NCBI GenBank assembly: GCA_001799895.1
Contig: MGUI01000042.1
Location: 1 to 57,633 of the forward strand
Origin: Elusimicrobia bacterium GWD2_63_28
GTDB taxonomy: Bacteria; Elusimicrobiota; Elusimicrobia; Elusimicrobiales; UBA9959
Reading direction: 5' to 3'
Length of the DNA stretch: 57,633 bases
Under the pieces are notes generated by a model that was not told where the DNA came from, searched no databases, and worked only from the letters and a program-made list of their open reading frames with translations. The position numbers were made by a program, and so were the translations under genes. Below, piece by piece: positions 30,993 through 40,419 of this stretch (positions within the stretch are counted from its first letter, which is position 1; every line of letters starts with the position of its first letter).

Positions 30993-32264
30993 TTATTTAG
31001 CCTGGTACCACTTTATGAACTCGTCCCACTGGCTGTCCTTGGCCCAGGCCAGCTCATTGTAGTCGGAGTTGAAGGAATAGCCGGGCATATAGGCGGCTAT
31101 GCCGTGGCTGTTGCCGTTGGCAAATTCCTCGTTCACGCGGTTGTGCACGATGAGGCTGCCGTCGATGTAGCTCTTCAGGGCCAGGGCCTTCATCTTCACG
31201 TCCGCATTGGCGGTGGTGGCCGCGTAGCGGTCGAAGAAATGGCCCATGTCCTTGTTGTCGTACACGGCGTAGCTCTGGGAGCCGCCGGCGGCGGTCTTGA
31301 CCAGCGCCTTCTCGCCGGTGTCCATGGCGGAGGAGACGAAGTCGTTGACCAGCACGGTGAAGTCGTTCAGCGCGGAGCTCTTCAGCAGGCTCTGGGTAGA
31401 GCCCTGGCGGATGCTCTGGTAATGGTCGCTATAACCGTCCACGGCGGCCTTGCCCATTTCATAGGCGCTCATGTTGCCCTTGGCAACCACGGGGCCCAGC
31501 CACAGGTCGTAGGTATAGCCGTCGCCGGGCTCGGTCTCTTCGGAACCCACTATATATTCAGTGTAGTTCTTTATCTCGTAGGTCACTTCCGGCATCTGCA
31601 TCAGGCAGGCGTCGGAGCCGTACACGTTCACGCCGCCCATTTCCTTGAGCGCGAGGCCCAACTGGGGGGTGGTGATGTGGTTGCCGGTCTCGTCATCGTA
31701 GGAGATGCCCTTGGTGACGTCCATACCGCGGCTCTTGTCCCAGCCGGAACCGTGGTTCCAGACTATCAGGGCGTATTTCTTGGCCGGGTAGGCGGTCTTG
31801 GCCCACTTTACGAAGTTGACAAGGCTCTTGTAGTCGCCCATGTCGGTTTTGCCGAGGTCGGCCAGAATGGGGGAGGTTATCTTGGAGAAGTCGTTGTCCT
31901 TCTTTATAAGGAAGCGGCGGGTGGTCTTCCAGTCGCCGTCAAGCGTGGAATAGCCGTTGATGCGGCCCATCTCTACCACTACGTTCACTTTGTCGGAGGA
32001 GCCGATCTTTTCCATCTCGTTGACATCCAGGAGGCCGTACTTCTCCAGGTTGTTCTTGGAGTTAAGGAATACTAATATAGTCCATTCCTTTTCAGCCTTA
32101 ACGGCAACTTCCCCATCAAGGGCGGGCGCGGGCACGCTCAGGTCGAGGTTGGCAATTTCCTGCTGCAGGCTGGTATTATTGCGGGTGTCGAAGCTGATCT
32201 CAGCGGACACCAGGGTGGAAGCGACTGCGATTATGGAGAACACTGCGGCTGCTTTCTTAAACAT
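30993..32264 (-). CDS. Exported clostripain-family (C11) cysteine peptidase, copy 4
   Basis: A 423-residue peptidase with signal peptide 1-21, N-terminal segment ISFDTRNNTSLQQEI and the catalytic domain beginning EWTILVFLNSKNNLE. His171 (WNHGSGW) and Cys220 (YGSDACLMQM) form the dyad. It resembles copy 1 most (ITTPQLGLALKEMGGV..YGSDAC shared in pieces), so the window has two subgroups: 1+4 and 2+3. Start fixed by GGAGGAG six bases before the ATG. Divergent from the Cys-rich gene at 32628 across a long control region. Confidence 0.93.
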   Translation of the reverse strand: MFKKAAAVFSIIAVASTLVSAEISFDTRNNTSLQQEIANLDLSVPAPALDGEVAVKAEKEWTILVFLNSKNNLEKYGLLDVNEMEKIGSSDKVNVVVEMGRINGYSTLDGDWKTTRRFLIKKDNDFSKITSPILADLGKTDMGDYKSLVNFVKWAKTAYPAKKYALIVWNHGSGWDKSRGMDVTKGISYDDETGNHITTPQLGLALKEMGGVNVYGSDACLMQMPEVTYEIKNYTEYIVGSEETEPGDGYTYDLWLGPVVAKGNMSAYEMGKAAVDGYSDHYQSIRQGSTQSLLKSSALNDFTVLVNDFVSSAMDTGEKALVKTAAGGSQSYAVYDNKDMGHFFDRYAATTANADVKMKALALKSYIDGSLIVHNRVNEEFANGNSHGIAAYMPGYSFNSDYNELAWAKDSQWDEFIKWYQAK

Positions 32265-32313
32265 TACTCCTCCGGAACTGCGGTTTGGGTGTGTGTGTGC
32301 TGTCTATGGTTAT

Positions 32314-32600
32314 AGTTTAAGCACTGCTTTGATTATAATCAAGACCAAAGGGCCTAGTCAAGTTTTGGTCTTTGGGCCTATTGCTTTTTGGGCCTTAAGG
32401 CCTATGGACTTGTCAATGCTTCATTGGTAAAGGGCCCAGGTCGGAGCGGTCATATTTAGAATAGTCATTTTTGCCGCCTCCCGGCCTCAGTCTAAAGGAC
32501 CTATGACGCCCGTCACCTTATGACCTGCGTCATAGGTCCTTTATCCCTATTTTTCGGGGCCCTTTGACTCTAATCGGACCGGTCGGATTTTTAATATCCT
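32314..32600. promoter_or_regulatory. Long divergent control region between C11 copy 4 and the Cys-rich gene
   Basis: This 363-base gap (32265-32627) has no gene. Minus strand: TTGATT (32337-32342), 17 bases, TAAACT (32314-32319). Next to it is a row of GGGCC sites: AAAGGGCCTA (32348-32357), TTTGGGCCTA, TTTTGGGCCTTAAGGCCTA and AAAGGGCCCAGG (32431-32442 region). Plus strand: GGGGCCCTTTGAC (about 32556-32568) and a TAATAT-like box before the gene at 32628. At least five sites make it the densest cluster in the window. Confidence 0.65.
32494..32542. repeat. 16-bp perfect inverted repeat
   Basis: AAAGGACCTATGACGC (32494-32509) and GCGTCATAGGTCCTTT (32527-32542) are exact reverse complements around 17 bases. 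It lies upstream of a plus-strand gene, so it is not that gene's terminator; an operator or REP-like unit is more likely. Confidence 0.8.
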
Positions 32601-32627
32601 ACCCTTGTAGGAAATCACGGAGGATAA

Positions 32628-33692
32628 ATGAAACTAATCTCAGCCCTTATATTAACCCTCAGCATAGCCGCCCCGGCTGCCGCCGCCGACTTCGCCGATC
32701 TGCAGAATTTCAAGGCCTCGGCCATTTCCAAGGTAAACCCCTTCCCCACCCCCAATCCCGACAGCTGCTACCTTACGGGTATGCAGGACGGCCTGTGCTC
32801 CTTCAAGTGCCGCAGCGGCGAAACCTTCCAGGCCAAGCCGGTCAACCCGGGCGCGGCCAGCGTCTACGAGAAATGCGGCGGCGGCGACTACAGGGGCGCG
32901 GCGGAGAACAAGGCAGCCCAGCTGCCCGATGCCGGTTCCATCTGGAACCAGATTAACAACCAGCATAACCCCTTCCCCCAGCAGCCCACCACGCTGGACT
33001 ACTGCCTGTTCACCGAGTTCAAGAACAATAAGTGCCTCTTCAAGTGCGAGAGCGGCGCTATCCTGGTAGAGCCGGCCCAGAAGCCCGACTTCTCCACCGG
33101 CGAACCGGCCGGCGCCTGCGCGACCCACATCATCCGCCCCATAAAGCCGCCCTTCGCCAACAAGGCCGTCTCTACGGAGCAGGTCTACGACAGCTACGGC
33201 AAGTACCCCAGCGCCGCCAAGGCCTCCGAGGTTATGACCTGGGCCGTCAACGGCTTCAAGTTCGCCAAGACCGCGGTGACCAACCAGACCATAGTGGTCA
33301 ACGGCCTCGGCGATTACCGCTTCCGCATAGCCTACAAGGCTCCCGCCCCGCTGGCCATAGAGTCCAGCCCGGTCTTCAAGGTGGAACTTGACGCCTTCGA
33401 GCGCATGTTCGACATGGCCGACCGCCTGGAGAACGACGGTGCCACCGTGGTCACCCACGAGGTGGCCTCCTACGAGGGCGGCTACTACTACGTCATCGGC
33501 TACTTCCAGGGCTCCCGCGCGGACCGCTCGGCCGACAAGAAAGTCAGGGCCTGCGTGTTCAACAGCTACGCCAACAATGTCTGCAACTACAAGTGCAATG
33601 ACGGCAAGCCCTACACCCAGCCCCTGGCCACCCCCGGCCCGTGGAACAACAACCCGGTGCAGCTCTGCCCCCAGCTGGTCTTCCCGTTGTAA
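32628..33692 (+). CDS. Exported Cys-rich protein with three four-Cys modules
   Basis: A 354-residue protein with signal peptide (1-20) and ADFADLQNFKASAI right after it. Three modules: CYLTGMQDGLCSFKCRSG (about 46-63), CLFTEFKNNKCLFKCESG (about 126-143) and CVFNSYANNVCNYKCNDG (about 307-324), each followed by a Pro-containing stretch and a fourth Cys. A beta-rich region of about 130 residues (VNGFKFAKTAV, DYRFRIAYKAP) lies before the last module. It is a paralogue of the protein at 25850. Function unknown; extracellular or surface location is likely. Ribosome-binding site GGAGG. Confidence 0.78.
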   Translation: MKLISALILTLSIAAPAAAADFADLQNFKASAISKVNPFPTPNPDSCYLTGMQDGLCSFKCRSGETFQAKPVNPGAASVYEKCGGGDYRGAAENKAAQLPDAGSIWNQINNQHNPFPQQPTTLDYCLFTEFKNNKCLFKCESGAILVEPAQKPDFSTGEPAGACATHIIRPIKPPFANKAVSTEQVYDSYGKYPSAAKASEVMTWAVNGFKFAKTAVTNQTIVVNGLGDYRFRIAYKAPAPLAIESSPVFKVELDAFERMFDMADRLENDGATVVTHEVASYEGGYYYVIGYFQGSRADRSADKKVRACVFNSYANNVCNYKCNDGKPYTQPLATPGPWNNNPVQLCPQLVFPL

Positions 33693-33711
33693 AAGCGGAC
33701 CACGCAAAGTA

Positions 33712-33745
33712 AAACAGCCGGCCCCCAGGCCGGCTGTTTCTTTTC
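33712..33745 (+). terminator. Intrinsic terminator after the Cys-rich gene
   Basis: A 12-bp perfect stem AAACAGCCGGCC (33712-33723) with GGCCGGCTGTTT (33728-33739), loop CCCA, followed by CTTTTCT. A second hairpin, TCTATCGAGGC (33744-33754) with GCCTCGATAGA (33758-33768), follows at once and may belong to the convergent gene. Confidence 0.85.
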
Positions 33746-33773
33746 TATCGAGGCTTCGCCTCGATAGACTTAT

Positions 33774-35231
33774 TCAAAGGCCTCCGGCGGCGCCAAACCC
33801 CAGGCGCTCCATGGCACAGTTTTTATCCCGCAAGCAGAAAGCGGCCGCTTTAGCGGCGGGCAGGGGGTCCTCTTCCGCGATCCAGAAATCCGGAAGATAG
33901 CCCCGCCCCTCAGTAAACCCCGGCCCATTCTTATATTGGGTAGTGCTCAACATGACACGTATGCGGCTGTGAGGCAGCACATAAGTGCCGAGCTCGCCAT
34001 AATCCCCGGTCCCGGAAGTGTTCTGGCCGACCAGGAGCACCCGGGCCTTCAGGCGCCCGCGCAATTTCACCACCAGGTCCTCGCAGGAGGAGGCACAAAC
34101 GGAGTCGGCCAGGATCACGACGCTCCCGCGGTAAGCCGCGGCCGCTTTATCCGCCGGAACATTTATCTCCCCCACGATCTTCCCCCAGAATTTATCGGCA
34201 TTTACAAAGACAGGCTTTTGTGAGGCGCCGACGCCCTTCTGTTTTCCGCGGACGAATTCGGAAAGCTTTTGCACCTGCGGGCTATCGCCCAGGCCGGCAA
34301 TGGAATTCAGCAACCCCTGGAGCGTGACCGGCCCCAGCAGGAACCTGGACGCGCCTTTCTCCTCCGGCTTAAGCCCGTCCGGGCCGGACAGGGTTTCAAG
34401 CCAGGCGTCTACGGAAAGGTCCGAACCGCCGTGATTCCCCCTGACATCAAGCACGAATGACTGGCTCGAACGCAATTTCACTGCGGAGCGCACGAAAGCG
34501 TCCATATCCCCGGTGCGGCCCAGGTCCAGGCTGCCCAGGCGCAGCACCGGGACGTCTCCGTCCTGCATGAAAAAAACCGGGTCCCGCTCATCCGGGTCGA
34601 ACCTGTGCCTGCGCAGCTTGGCAGCAGCCTCTACGAGCCGCCCGCCCCGCCTTACCGCACAATCTATCTTCCCCTCCTGCCTGGGGGAAAAGAATACCAT
34701 AGCGGAAGATACGGCCACTCCCTCGCCATCCTTACGCAGGAACGGGTACCTCAACCGGGCGCCCTCCATTCCCCCGCAGGAGACGAGTTCCTCGTAAGGT
34801 TCGGGCGGGGCCAGCAGGTAAGCCCTCTGCCTGGGGGTAGGACTTCTCGCGCTGTATGAACCGTCCGCGCGGCGATAGGACAAAGAAAGGTGCGTGTCCC
34901 GGAACACGCCCAGCGGCCCTGCCAGCGTATCGAGCAGGGCTTCCACGCTGACAGGCTCCGGCAGAGTGCGGGCTTTTTCGGCGAGCCCTGAAAGGAAACT
35001 CCCGGCACCGCGGTCTTTCTCGCGCAGCGTGGCGAGGGCGGCATACCCGCCCCGCATGATCTCCGCGAAGAATTCCGTGTCCTCCGCGGCCTGCCGCCGG
35101 GTTATTGTTTCCGGGGCGTTGCCGGAGAGTTCGTTCTTGCCGGCCAGGTACCTGCCGGCCGGCTCTGCCGCCGCGCCTGCAGCCGGCAGGGTCAGCCACA
35201 GGCTGACCGCGAATAGGCGAACAGTTTTCAT
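33774..35231 (-). CDS. Exported S41 (C-terminal processing) family peptidase-like protein
   Basis: A 485-residue protein with signal peptide (1-22). The C-terminal part has the S41 fold: SFVLDVRGNHGGSDLSVDAW, SVVILADSVCASSCEDLVVKLR with the likely nucleophile Ser in CASSCED, and VLLVGQNTSGTGDYGELGTYVLPHS. The usual PDZ domain is not obvious, and the catalytic Lys position is unclear. The N-terminal helical region (ETITRRQAAEDTEFFAEIM) resembles tricorn- or RBP3-type S41 proteins. It starts 26 bases after the CPBP gene's stop. Confidence 0.82.
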   Translation of the reverse strand: MKTVRLFAVSLWLTLPAAGAAAEPAGRYLAGKNELSGNAPETITRRQAAEDTEFFAEIMRGGYAALATLREKDRGAGSFLSGLAEKARTLPEPVSVEALLDTLAGPLGVFRDTHLSLSYRRADGSYSARSPTPRQRAYLLAPPEPYEELVSCGGMEGARLRYPFLRKDGEGVAVSSAMVFFSPRQEGKIDCAVRRGGRLVEAAAKLRRHRFDPDERDPVFFMQDGDVPVLRLGSLDLGRTGDMDAFVRSAVKLRSSQSFVLDVRGNHGGSDLSVDAWLETLSGPDGLKPEEKGASRFLLGPVTLQGLLNSIAGLGDSPQVQKLSEFVRGKQKGVGASQKPVFVNADKFWGKIVGEINVPADKAAAAYRGSVVILADSVCASSCEDLVVKLRGRLKARVLLVGQNTSGTGDYGELGTYVLPHSRIRVMLSTTQYKNGPGFTEGRGYLPDFWIAEEDPLPAAKAAAFCLRDKNCAMERLGFGAAGGL

Positions 35232-35256
35232 ATCGATAAATTTACACCGGCCGGCG

Positions 35257-35976
35257 TCATTCCAGGAGCCCCAGCACCAGGATTACCCGCAGGGCCGAAT
35301 TGTGCATGCCGTGCAGCAGGCAGGGTACGGCCAGGCTGCGGGTCTTCTCATAAGCCAGGGCGTATATAACCCCGCTAAAGAAGATCATAAGCAGGGACAG
35401 CCAGAGGCGGCCGCCGTGCATCAGCGAGAAAATAAGGGAGCTCACCAGCAGCGCCTTTAAAAAGCCGGCGTGCTTTTTTATGTAGGTGAACACGATGCCG
35501 CGCAGGAAGATCTCCTCGCAGGCGGCGTAGAGGGCGGTGCTGGCGAAGACGAAGAACCACTTATCATTGCCCAGCCACATCTTCGCTATCCCGGTGCCGC
35601 CCTCATAGTCGCGGTAATATTTCAGGGCCAGCACCAGGTAGACGGCAATAACAACCGCCTCGGCGGCGGCGCCGGCCAGGAAGACCAGCGCGGTCCGCCT
35701 GAAGGGGCGCACCGGGAACAGGTTCTTTATATCCAGCCCAAGGGCTTCCCTGTCGTTAAGCACCTTCAGCGTCAGCAGGGAAAGGAACAGCGCGGCGGAC
35801 GCGCCCAGAAACTCGGCCAGATACTTGGGCATGCCGTAGTAAGGGCTGGAAAGTATTTCAAAGAGGCCCATGTAGGCTACGGAAGGCACCATGAGGGTAA
35901 TGGCGGCCAGCACCACGGCGCGCCACAGCCAGTTCACCGGAGGTTTTACCGCCGCTTCGGGGATTGTCTCCTCCAT
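35257..35976 (-). CDS. CPBP family intramembrane metalloprotease
   Basis: A 239-residue protein with about seven membrane helices. Conserved motifs: EExxxR in ACEEIFLRG (Glu144, Glu145, Arg149), FSLMHGGR and CLLHGMHNS with the catalytic His residues. The family includes Rce1-type proteases and bacterial proteins of unclear substrate. The ATG follows GGAGGG; an earlier in-frame start would overlap lnt. It lies 20 bases after lnt and probably shares its transcript. Confidence 0.9.
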   Translation of the reverse strand: MEETIPEAAVKPPVNWLWRAVVLAAITLMVPSVAYMGLFEILSSPYYGMPKYLAEFLGASAALFLSLLTLKVLNDREALGLDIKNLFPVRPFRRTALVFLAGAAAEAVVIAVYLVLALKYYRDYEGGTGIAKMWLGNDKWFFVFASTALYAACEEIFLRGIVFTYIKKHAGFLKALLVSSLIFSLMHGGRLWLSLLMIFFSGVIYALAYEKTRSLAVPCLLHGMHNSALRVILVLGLLE

Positions 35977-35996
35977 AATTTTTGAACCCTCCTTGC

Positions 35997-37499
35997 CTAA
36001 ACGAACAAGACCGCCAGCAGGAAGGCGGCCACTATCATCAGCGCGGCCCAGGCGAACCAGTGGCCGTAAAGCGGGAAGAAGGCCTGCAGGGCGCAGACCG
36101 GCACCTCCGCCTCCAGCACGGTCCTGTCGTTGAGCGCGGTCCGGGCCGTCACGCGCCCCCACGGGTCTATCACCCCGGAGATGCCGTTGTTGGCGGCGCG
36201 CGCCACCGCCCGGCGGTTCTCCGCCGCGCGAAAAATATTGACGATGAAATGCTGCTGCGGGGCCGCTGTGTCCAGGTACCAGCCGTCATTGGTGATGTTC
36301 ACGAACAGTTCCGCCCCGTCGCGAGAGTCGCCGGCGAAAAGATAGGGAAAGATGGCCTCGTAGCAGACCGACGGGGCGATCTTCACGCCGTCAAAATCCA
36401 GCAGCCGCTGCTCGGGCGCGCCCGGCTCGAATTCCCCCAGCGCCGCCACCGGCTCTATGAACCTGCCCAGGAACTTCCGCAGCGGCACATATTCGCCGAA
36501 GGGCACCAGCTGCCGCTTGTCGTAGGAGGCGGCTATGTCCCCGTCCCCCTTCAGCAGGAAGGCCGATACGTGTTTGCCCCCGCCCCTGGAGACCGAGCCG
36601 ACCACGCTCCCCGTTGCGCCGGACCCCGCGGCCGCCGCCTTCAGCCAGGCCGCGCAGTCCGCTTCGTCTATCCAGCAGGGCAGGGCGTTCTCCGGCCAGA
36701 CCGCCAGGCCGTCTTTAACTCCGCCCAGCAGGCCGGTGATATTGCTCTTTATGTTGTCCGCCTCGGACGCTTCCCACTTGGCGTAAAAATCTATGGAGGG
36801 CTGCAGCAGCGAGACCTTTACGGTCTTGGCCGGCTTGAAATTTTCCGCGAGCGCCAGTTCCGCCCTGCCGAAATACCAGAGCCCGGCCATGATCAGCAGC
36901 CCCGGCGCCACCCGCAGGATCTTTTTAACCGGGCCGCAGTCTGCCGCCAGCACGGCCCCGGCCAAGGCCCCGGTAAAACAGACGGCCGCGCTCAGCCCGT
37001 AAATGCCGGTCACCGAAACCAGCTGTACCAGCGCCAGGTTCTCCCACTGCGTATACCCCAGCATGAACCACGGGAACCACACCGCCTTCTGACTGAGATA
37101 CACCTTGCCGTATTCCAGCGCGAACCAAGCCGCCGCGAAGACGTACGGCCAGGCCTTTACCCCGGCCTTCTTCAGCCAGTAGCCATAGAGCGAGACCAGC
37201 AAAAACTCCGTCGACAGCACCAGGGCCAGCAGCCCCAGCCCCAGCGCCGAAACCGCCGGCCCCACCCCCCCCGCGCGCATGGTGGGATAGATCCAGTAAA
37301 GGATCCCCAGATATGTAAGAAAACCGCAAGCCGCCCCGCCAGCCGCGGCATGGGAGGCCTTCTTGGCTTTTAGCAGGTAATACGAAAGCGGCGCCAGCGC
37401 CACCCACGCCAGCCACCCCATATTAAACTTAGGATAAGCGAGGACGAGAAGTACCGAACTAAGGACGGGAAAAATAATCAGCGGAATTTTTTTCGACAT
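35997..37499 (-). CDS. lnt: Apolipoprotein N-acyltransferase
   Basis: A 500-residue enzyme that adds the third acyl chain to lipoproteins on the periplasmic side of the inner membrane. Six or more helices in the first 220 residues (with FPWFMLGYTQWEN, a conserved loop) are followed by a nitrilase domain: Glu in VWPENALP, Lys in SYDKRQLVPFGEYVP and Cys in PSVCYEAIFP. A final helix anchors the C-terminus. Its presence supports a diderm cell and functional lipoproteins. The start MSKKIPL sits just before the first helix. Confidence 0.95.
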   Translation of the reverse strand: MSKKIPLIIFPVLSSVLLVLAYPKFNMGWLAWVALAPLSYYLLKAKKASHAAAGGAACGFLTYLGILYWIYPTMRAGGVGPAVSALGLGLLALVLSTEFLLVSLYGYWLKKAGVKAWPYVFAAAWFALEYGKVYLSQKAVWFPWFMLGYTQWENLALVQLVSVTGIYGLSAAVCFTGALAGAVLAADCGPVKKILRVAPGLLIMAGLWYFGRAELALAENFKPAKTVKVSLLQPSIDFYAKWEASEADNIKSNITGLLGGVKDGLAVWPENALPCWIDEADCAAWLKAAAAGSGATGSVVGSVSRGGGKHVSAFLLKGDGDIAASYDKRQLVPFGEYVPLRKFLGRFIEPVAALGEFEPGAPEQRLLDFDGVKIAPSVCYEAIFPYLFAGDSRDGAELFVNITNDGWYLDTAAPQQHFIVNIFRAAENRRAVARAANNGISGVIDPWGRVTARTALNDRTVLEAEVPVCALQAFFPLYGHWFAWAALMIVAAFLLAVLFV

Positions 37500-37514
37500 T
37501 TCAAGCGAAAGACA

Positions 37515-37707
37515 GGCGCCGTCATGCTCCCTGTGAGCGATTTTAGGGCGTAGGGCCAAGGTCCGGAGCGGACCGCCTATCATTAGGGCGGCGGCCGAGA
37601 TTGTTTGAGCGACGCACTGTGTGCGGAGCGAGTTCGAGGCCGGCGGAGGACCGCAGGCCCTCTTCGGCCACGCCCGCTTATGAGCGAACAGGGAGCATGA
37701 CGGCGCC
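37515..37707. repeat. 193-bp long inverted repeat with 20-bp perfect ends
   Basis: GGCGCCGTCATGCTCCCTGT (37515-37534) and its exact reverse complement (37688-37707) bound a segment whose inner arms also match imperfectly (AGGGCGTAGGGCC... against GGGCGTGGCC...GGGCC). It fills the gap between lnt and secA. It could fold into one long hairpin. No protein-coding gene is visible within it. MITE or structured RNA; not identified. Confidence 0.8.
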
Positions 37708-37740
37708 CCCCCACCTATAACCCTATACCCTCAGGCTGAC

Positions 37741-40359
37741 TTAGCCCGCCCCGTGGCACTTCTTGTACTTCTTGCCCGAGCCGCAGGGGCAGGGATCATT
37801 GCGCCCCGTCTTGGAATCCACGAACTTGTTGGCCGGCTTCTGCGGCGCCTGGCGCTGGGCGGGGGCAGCCGCCTGCGGCTCCCCCTCCTGAACCACCGGC
37901 CGCGCCACCGGGCGCGGCGGCAGCTGAATGCGGAAAACGTATTCCACCATCTGGTCGCGCACGCGCCCCAGCATCGCCTCGAACAGCGAGTAGGACTCCT
38001 TCTGGTACTCTATCAGCGGGTCCTTCTGGCCGTAGGCGCGCAGGCCCACGCCCTTCTTCAGGTGGTCCAGCTCAAAGAGGTGGTTCTTCCAGATATGGTC
38101 CATGATCTGCAGCAGCAGCACCCGCTGCAGCTCGGCGAAATCCACATTGCGCTCGGCGAAGTCGTTGAAGCGGGCCTCGTAGGCCGCGTCCACGCGCTTC
38201 ATAACCTCGTCCTGCAGCACGGCGCGGGTGAGGCCGTGCACCTCGTCCTTGGTATAAGCCAGCTCGAAGCCGATCGTTTTCTTGAGGTAAATATTCAGGG
38301 CTTCCAGGTTCCACAGCGTCGAGGCCTGGTCCATCGGGGCGTGCAGGTCCAGTTGCTCGTCCACGCCCTCGTGCACCATGCTCTTCACGCGGTCGGTCAC
38401 GCCCACCCCGTCCAGCACGGCGTTGCGCAGCTCGTAGACGGCCAGGCGCTGCTTGTTCATCACATTGTCGTAGTCCAGCAGCTGCTTGCGGGCGTCGAAG
38501 TTCATGCCCTCCACGCGCTTCTGGGCGCCCTCTATCTGGCGGCTGACAAGGCCGGACTCTATGACCTCGCCCTCCTCCATGCCGAGCTTCTCCATGATGG
38601 CGGAAATGCGCTCGGAGCCGAACAGGCGCATCAGCTCGTCCTCGAGCGACACGTAGAAAACGGAAGAACCGGGGTCGCCCTGGCGCGCGCAGCGGCCGCG
38701 CAGCTGGTTGTCGATGCGGCGGCTCTCGTGGCGCTCGGTGCCCATCACGCACAGCCCGCCTATCTCGCTGACGTAGTCGTGCTCTTCCACCACCGGCGGG
38801 TTGCCGCCCAGGATAATGTCGGTGCCGCGGCCGGCCATGTTGGTGGCGATGGTCACCTGGCCCTTGCGGCCGGCCTGCGCTATGATCTGGGCTTCCATCT
38901 CGTGGTACTTGGCGTTGAGCACCTGGTGCGGGATGCCCTTCACGCGCAGCATCGTCGCCAACTTCTCGGATTTCTCGATGGAGCGGGTACCCACCAGCAT
39001 CGGCTGGCCCTTGCGCCAGCGCTCGTCGATCTCGGCCACGATGGCGTTGTTCTTTTCGCGCTCGGTGCGGTAGATGCGGTCCGGGGAGTCCCGGCGCACC
39101 AGCGGGCGGTTCGGCGGGATCTCCACCACGTCGAGCTTGTAGATCTCCCAGAACTCGTCCGACTCGGTCATCGCGGTGCCGGTCATGCCGGAGAGCTTGT
39201 TGTAGAGCTTGAAATAGTTCTGGAAGGTGATGGTGGCCAGCGTCTGGTTCTCTTCCTTGATGCGCATGCTCTCTTTGGCCTCGATGGCCTGGTGCAGGCC
39301 GTCGGACCAGCGGCGGCCCGGCATCAGGCGGCCGGTGAACTCGTCGACGATTACGATCTCTCCGTCCTTCACCACGTACTCCACGTCCTTGCGGAACAAA
39401 TGGTGCGCGCGCAGGCCCTGGTTCAGGTGGTGGGCCCACTCGGAGGAGACGTCGTCGTAGATATTGCCGACGCCCAGGATCTTCTCGGCCTTGTGCACGC
39501 CTTCCTCGGTCATCGTGGCGGTGTGGCCCTTCTCGTCGATGATGGCGTCGAAACCCTTGCCCAGGTCCGCGCCGTCGCGCTTGGCCTCTATCTCTTCCTT
39601 CTCGGTGATGAAGCGGACGTTGAGCAGCGGGATGACGCGGTTGACGATGTAATACTTGTCGGTGGATTCCTCGGCGGGGCCGGAGATGATCAGCGGCGTG
39701 CGGGCCTCGTCGATCAGGATCGAGTCCACCTCGTCGACCACGGCGTAGTTGCGGTTGCGCATCACGCGCTCTTCCTTGTCCATCACCATGTTGTCGCGCA
39801 GGTAGTCGAACCCGACTTCGTTGTTGGTGATGTAGGTGATGTCGCGGTTGTACATCTCGCGGCGCTCTTCGTTGCGCATGTCGTGCTGCACGGAGCCGAC
39901 GGTGAGGCCCAGGAACTCGTGCACGGGGCCCATCCACAGGCTGTCGCGCTTGGCCAGGTAATCGTTGACGGTCACCACGTGCACGCCCTTGCCGGTGAGG
40001 GCGTTGAGGTAGGCGGGCAACGTGGACACCAGCGTCTTGCCTTCGCCGGTGCGCATCTCGGCTATCTTGCCGCGGTGCAGCACTATGCCGCCGATGAGCT
40101 GCACGTCGTAGTGGCGCATCTTCAGCACGCGCTTGGACGCCTCGCGCACGCAGGCGAAGGCCTCGGGCAGCAGGTCGTCGAGGGTCTCGCCCTTGGCGAG
40201 CCGCTCCCTGAATTCGGGGGTCTTGGCCTTGAGCTGTTCGTCGGAAAGCTTGGAAATTTCTTCTTCGAGCGCGTTGATCTGGTCGACCACCGGCTGCACG
40301 GTCTTCAGCGAGCGTTCGCTCTTGGAGCCGATGATGGATTCAAGGAGTTTTTTCAGCAT
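37741..40359 (-). CDS. secA: Preprotein translocase ATPase SecA
   Basis: An 872-residue motor that pushes unfolded preproteins through SecYEG. Motifs in order: Walker A MRTGEGKT (about 100), helicase motif [22 protein letters not shown] (given in parts [12 protein letters not shown] and RTPLIISG), preprotein cross-linking region, second NBD with [15 protein letters not shown], the helical scaffold, and the C-terminal zinc-binding [14 protein letters not shown]. Length and order are normal. A TAATAT box (40366-40371) ends six bases before the ATG and no ribosome-binding site is visible, so even this essential gene may be leaderless. Confidence 0.98.
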   Translation of the reverse strand: MLKKLLESIIGSKSERSLKTVQPVVDQINALEEEISKLSDEQLKAKTPEFRERLAKGETLDDLLPEAFACVREASKRVLKMRHYDVQLIGGIVLHRGKIAEMRTGEGKTLVSTLPAYLNALTGKGVHVVTVNDYLAKRDSLWMGPVHEFLGLTVGSVQHDMRNEERREMYNRDITYITNNEVGFDYLRDNMVMDKEERVMRNRNYAVVDEVDSILIDEARTPLIISGPAEESTDKYYIVNRVIPLLNVRFITEKEEIEAKRDGADLGKGFDAIIDEKGHTATMTEEGVHKAEKILGVGNIYDDVSSEWAHHLNQGLRAHHLFRKDVEYVVKDGEIVIVDEFTGRLMPGRRWSDGLHQAIEAKESMRIKEENQTLATITFQNYFKLYNKLSGMTGTAMTESDEFWEIYKLDVVEIPPNRPLVRRDSPDRIYRTEREKNNAIVAEIDERWRKGQPMLVGTRSIEKSEKLATMLRVKGIPHQVLNAKYHEMEAQIIAQAGRKGQVTIATNMAGRGTDIILGGNPPVVEEHDYVSEIGGLCVMGTERHESRRIDNQLRGRCARQGDPGSSVFYVSLEDELMRLFGSERISAIMEKLGMEEGEVIESGLVSRQIEGAQKRVEGMNFDARKQLLDYDNVMNKQRLAVYELRNAVLDGVGVTDRVKSMVHEGVDEQLDLHAPMDQASTLWNLEALNIYLKKTIGFELAYTKDEVHGLTRAVLQDEVMKRVDAAYEARFNDFAERNVDFAELQRVLLLQIMDHIWKNHLFELDHLKKGVGLRAYGQKDPLIEYQKESYSLFEAMLGRVRDQMVEYVFRIQLPPRPVARPVVQEGEPQAAAPAQRQAPQKPANKFVDSKTGRNDPCPCGSGKKYKKCHGAG

Positions 40360-40419
40360 ATATCCATATTAAACAACTTTTAAGCGCGTTTATAAAAGGC
40401 CGGGGCGCGGCCGCGCGGT

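Noticed and set aside
33744..33768. Hairpin TCTATCGAGGC/GCCTCGATAGA as a second terminator
   Set aside because: No T-run follows on either strand; kept only as a note with the terminator before it.
37515..37707. 6S RNA
   Set aside because: Length and long-hairpin shape fit, but I see no clear central bubble or promoter, and perfect terminal repeats favour a mobile element.
37753..40383. Very long open frame opposite secA, and similar ones opposite gpmI and the S9 gene
   Set aside because: Mirror frames caused by high GC at third codon positions; low-complexity translations rich in His, Val, Gly and Arg, no motifs, no ribosome-binding sites.
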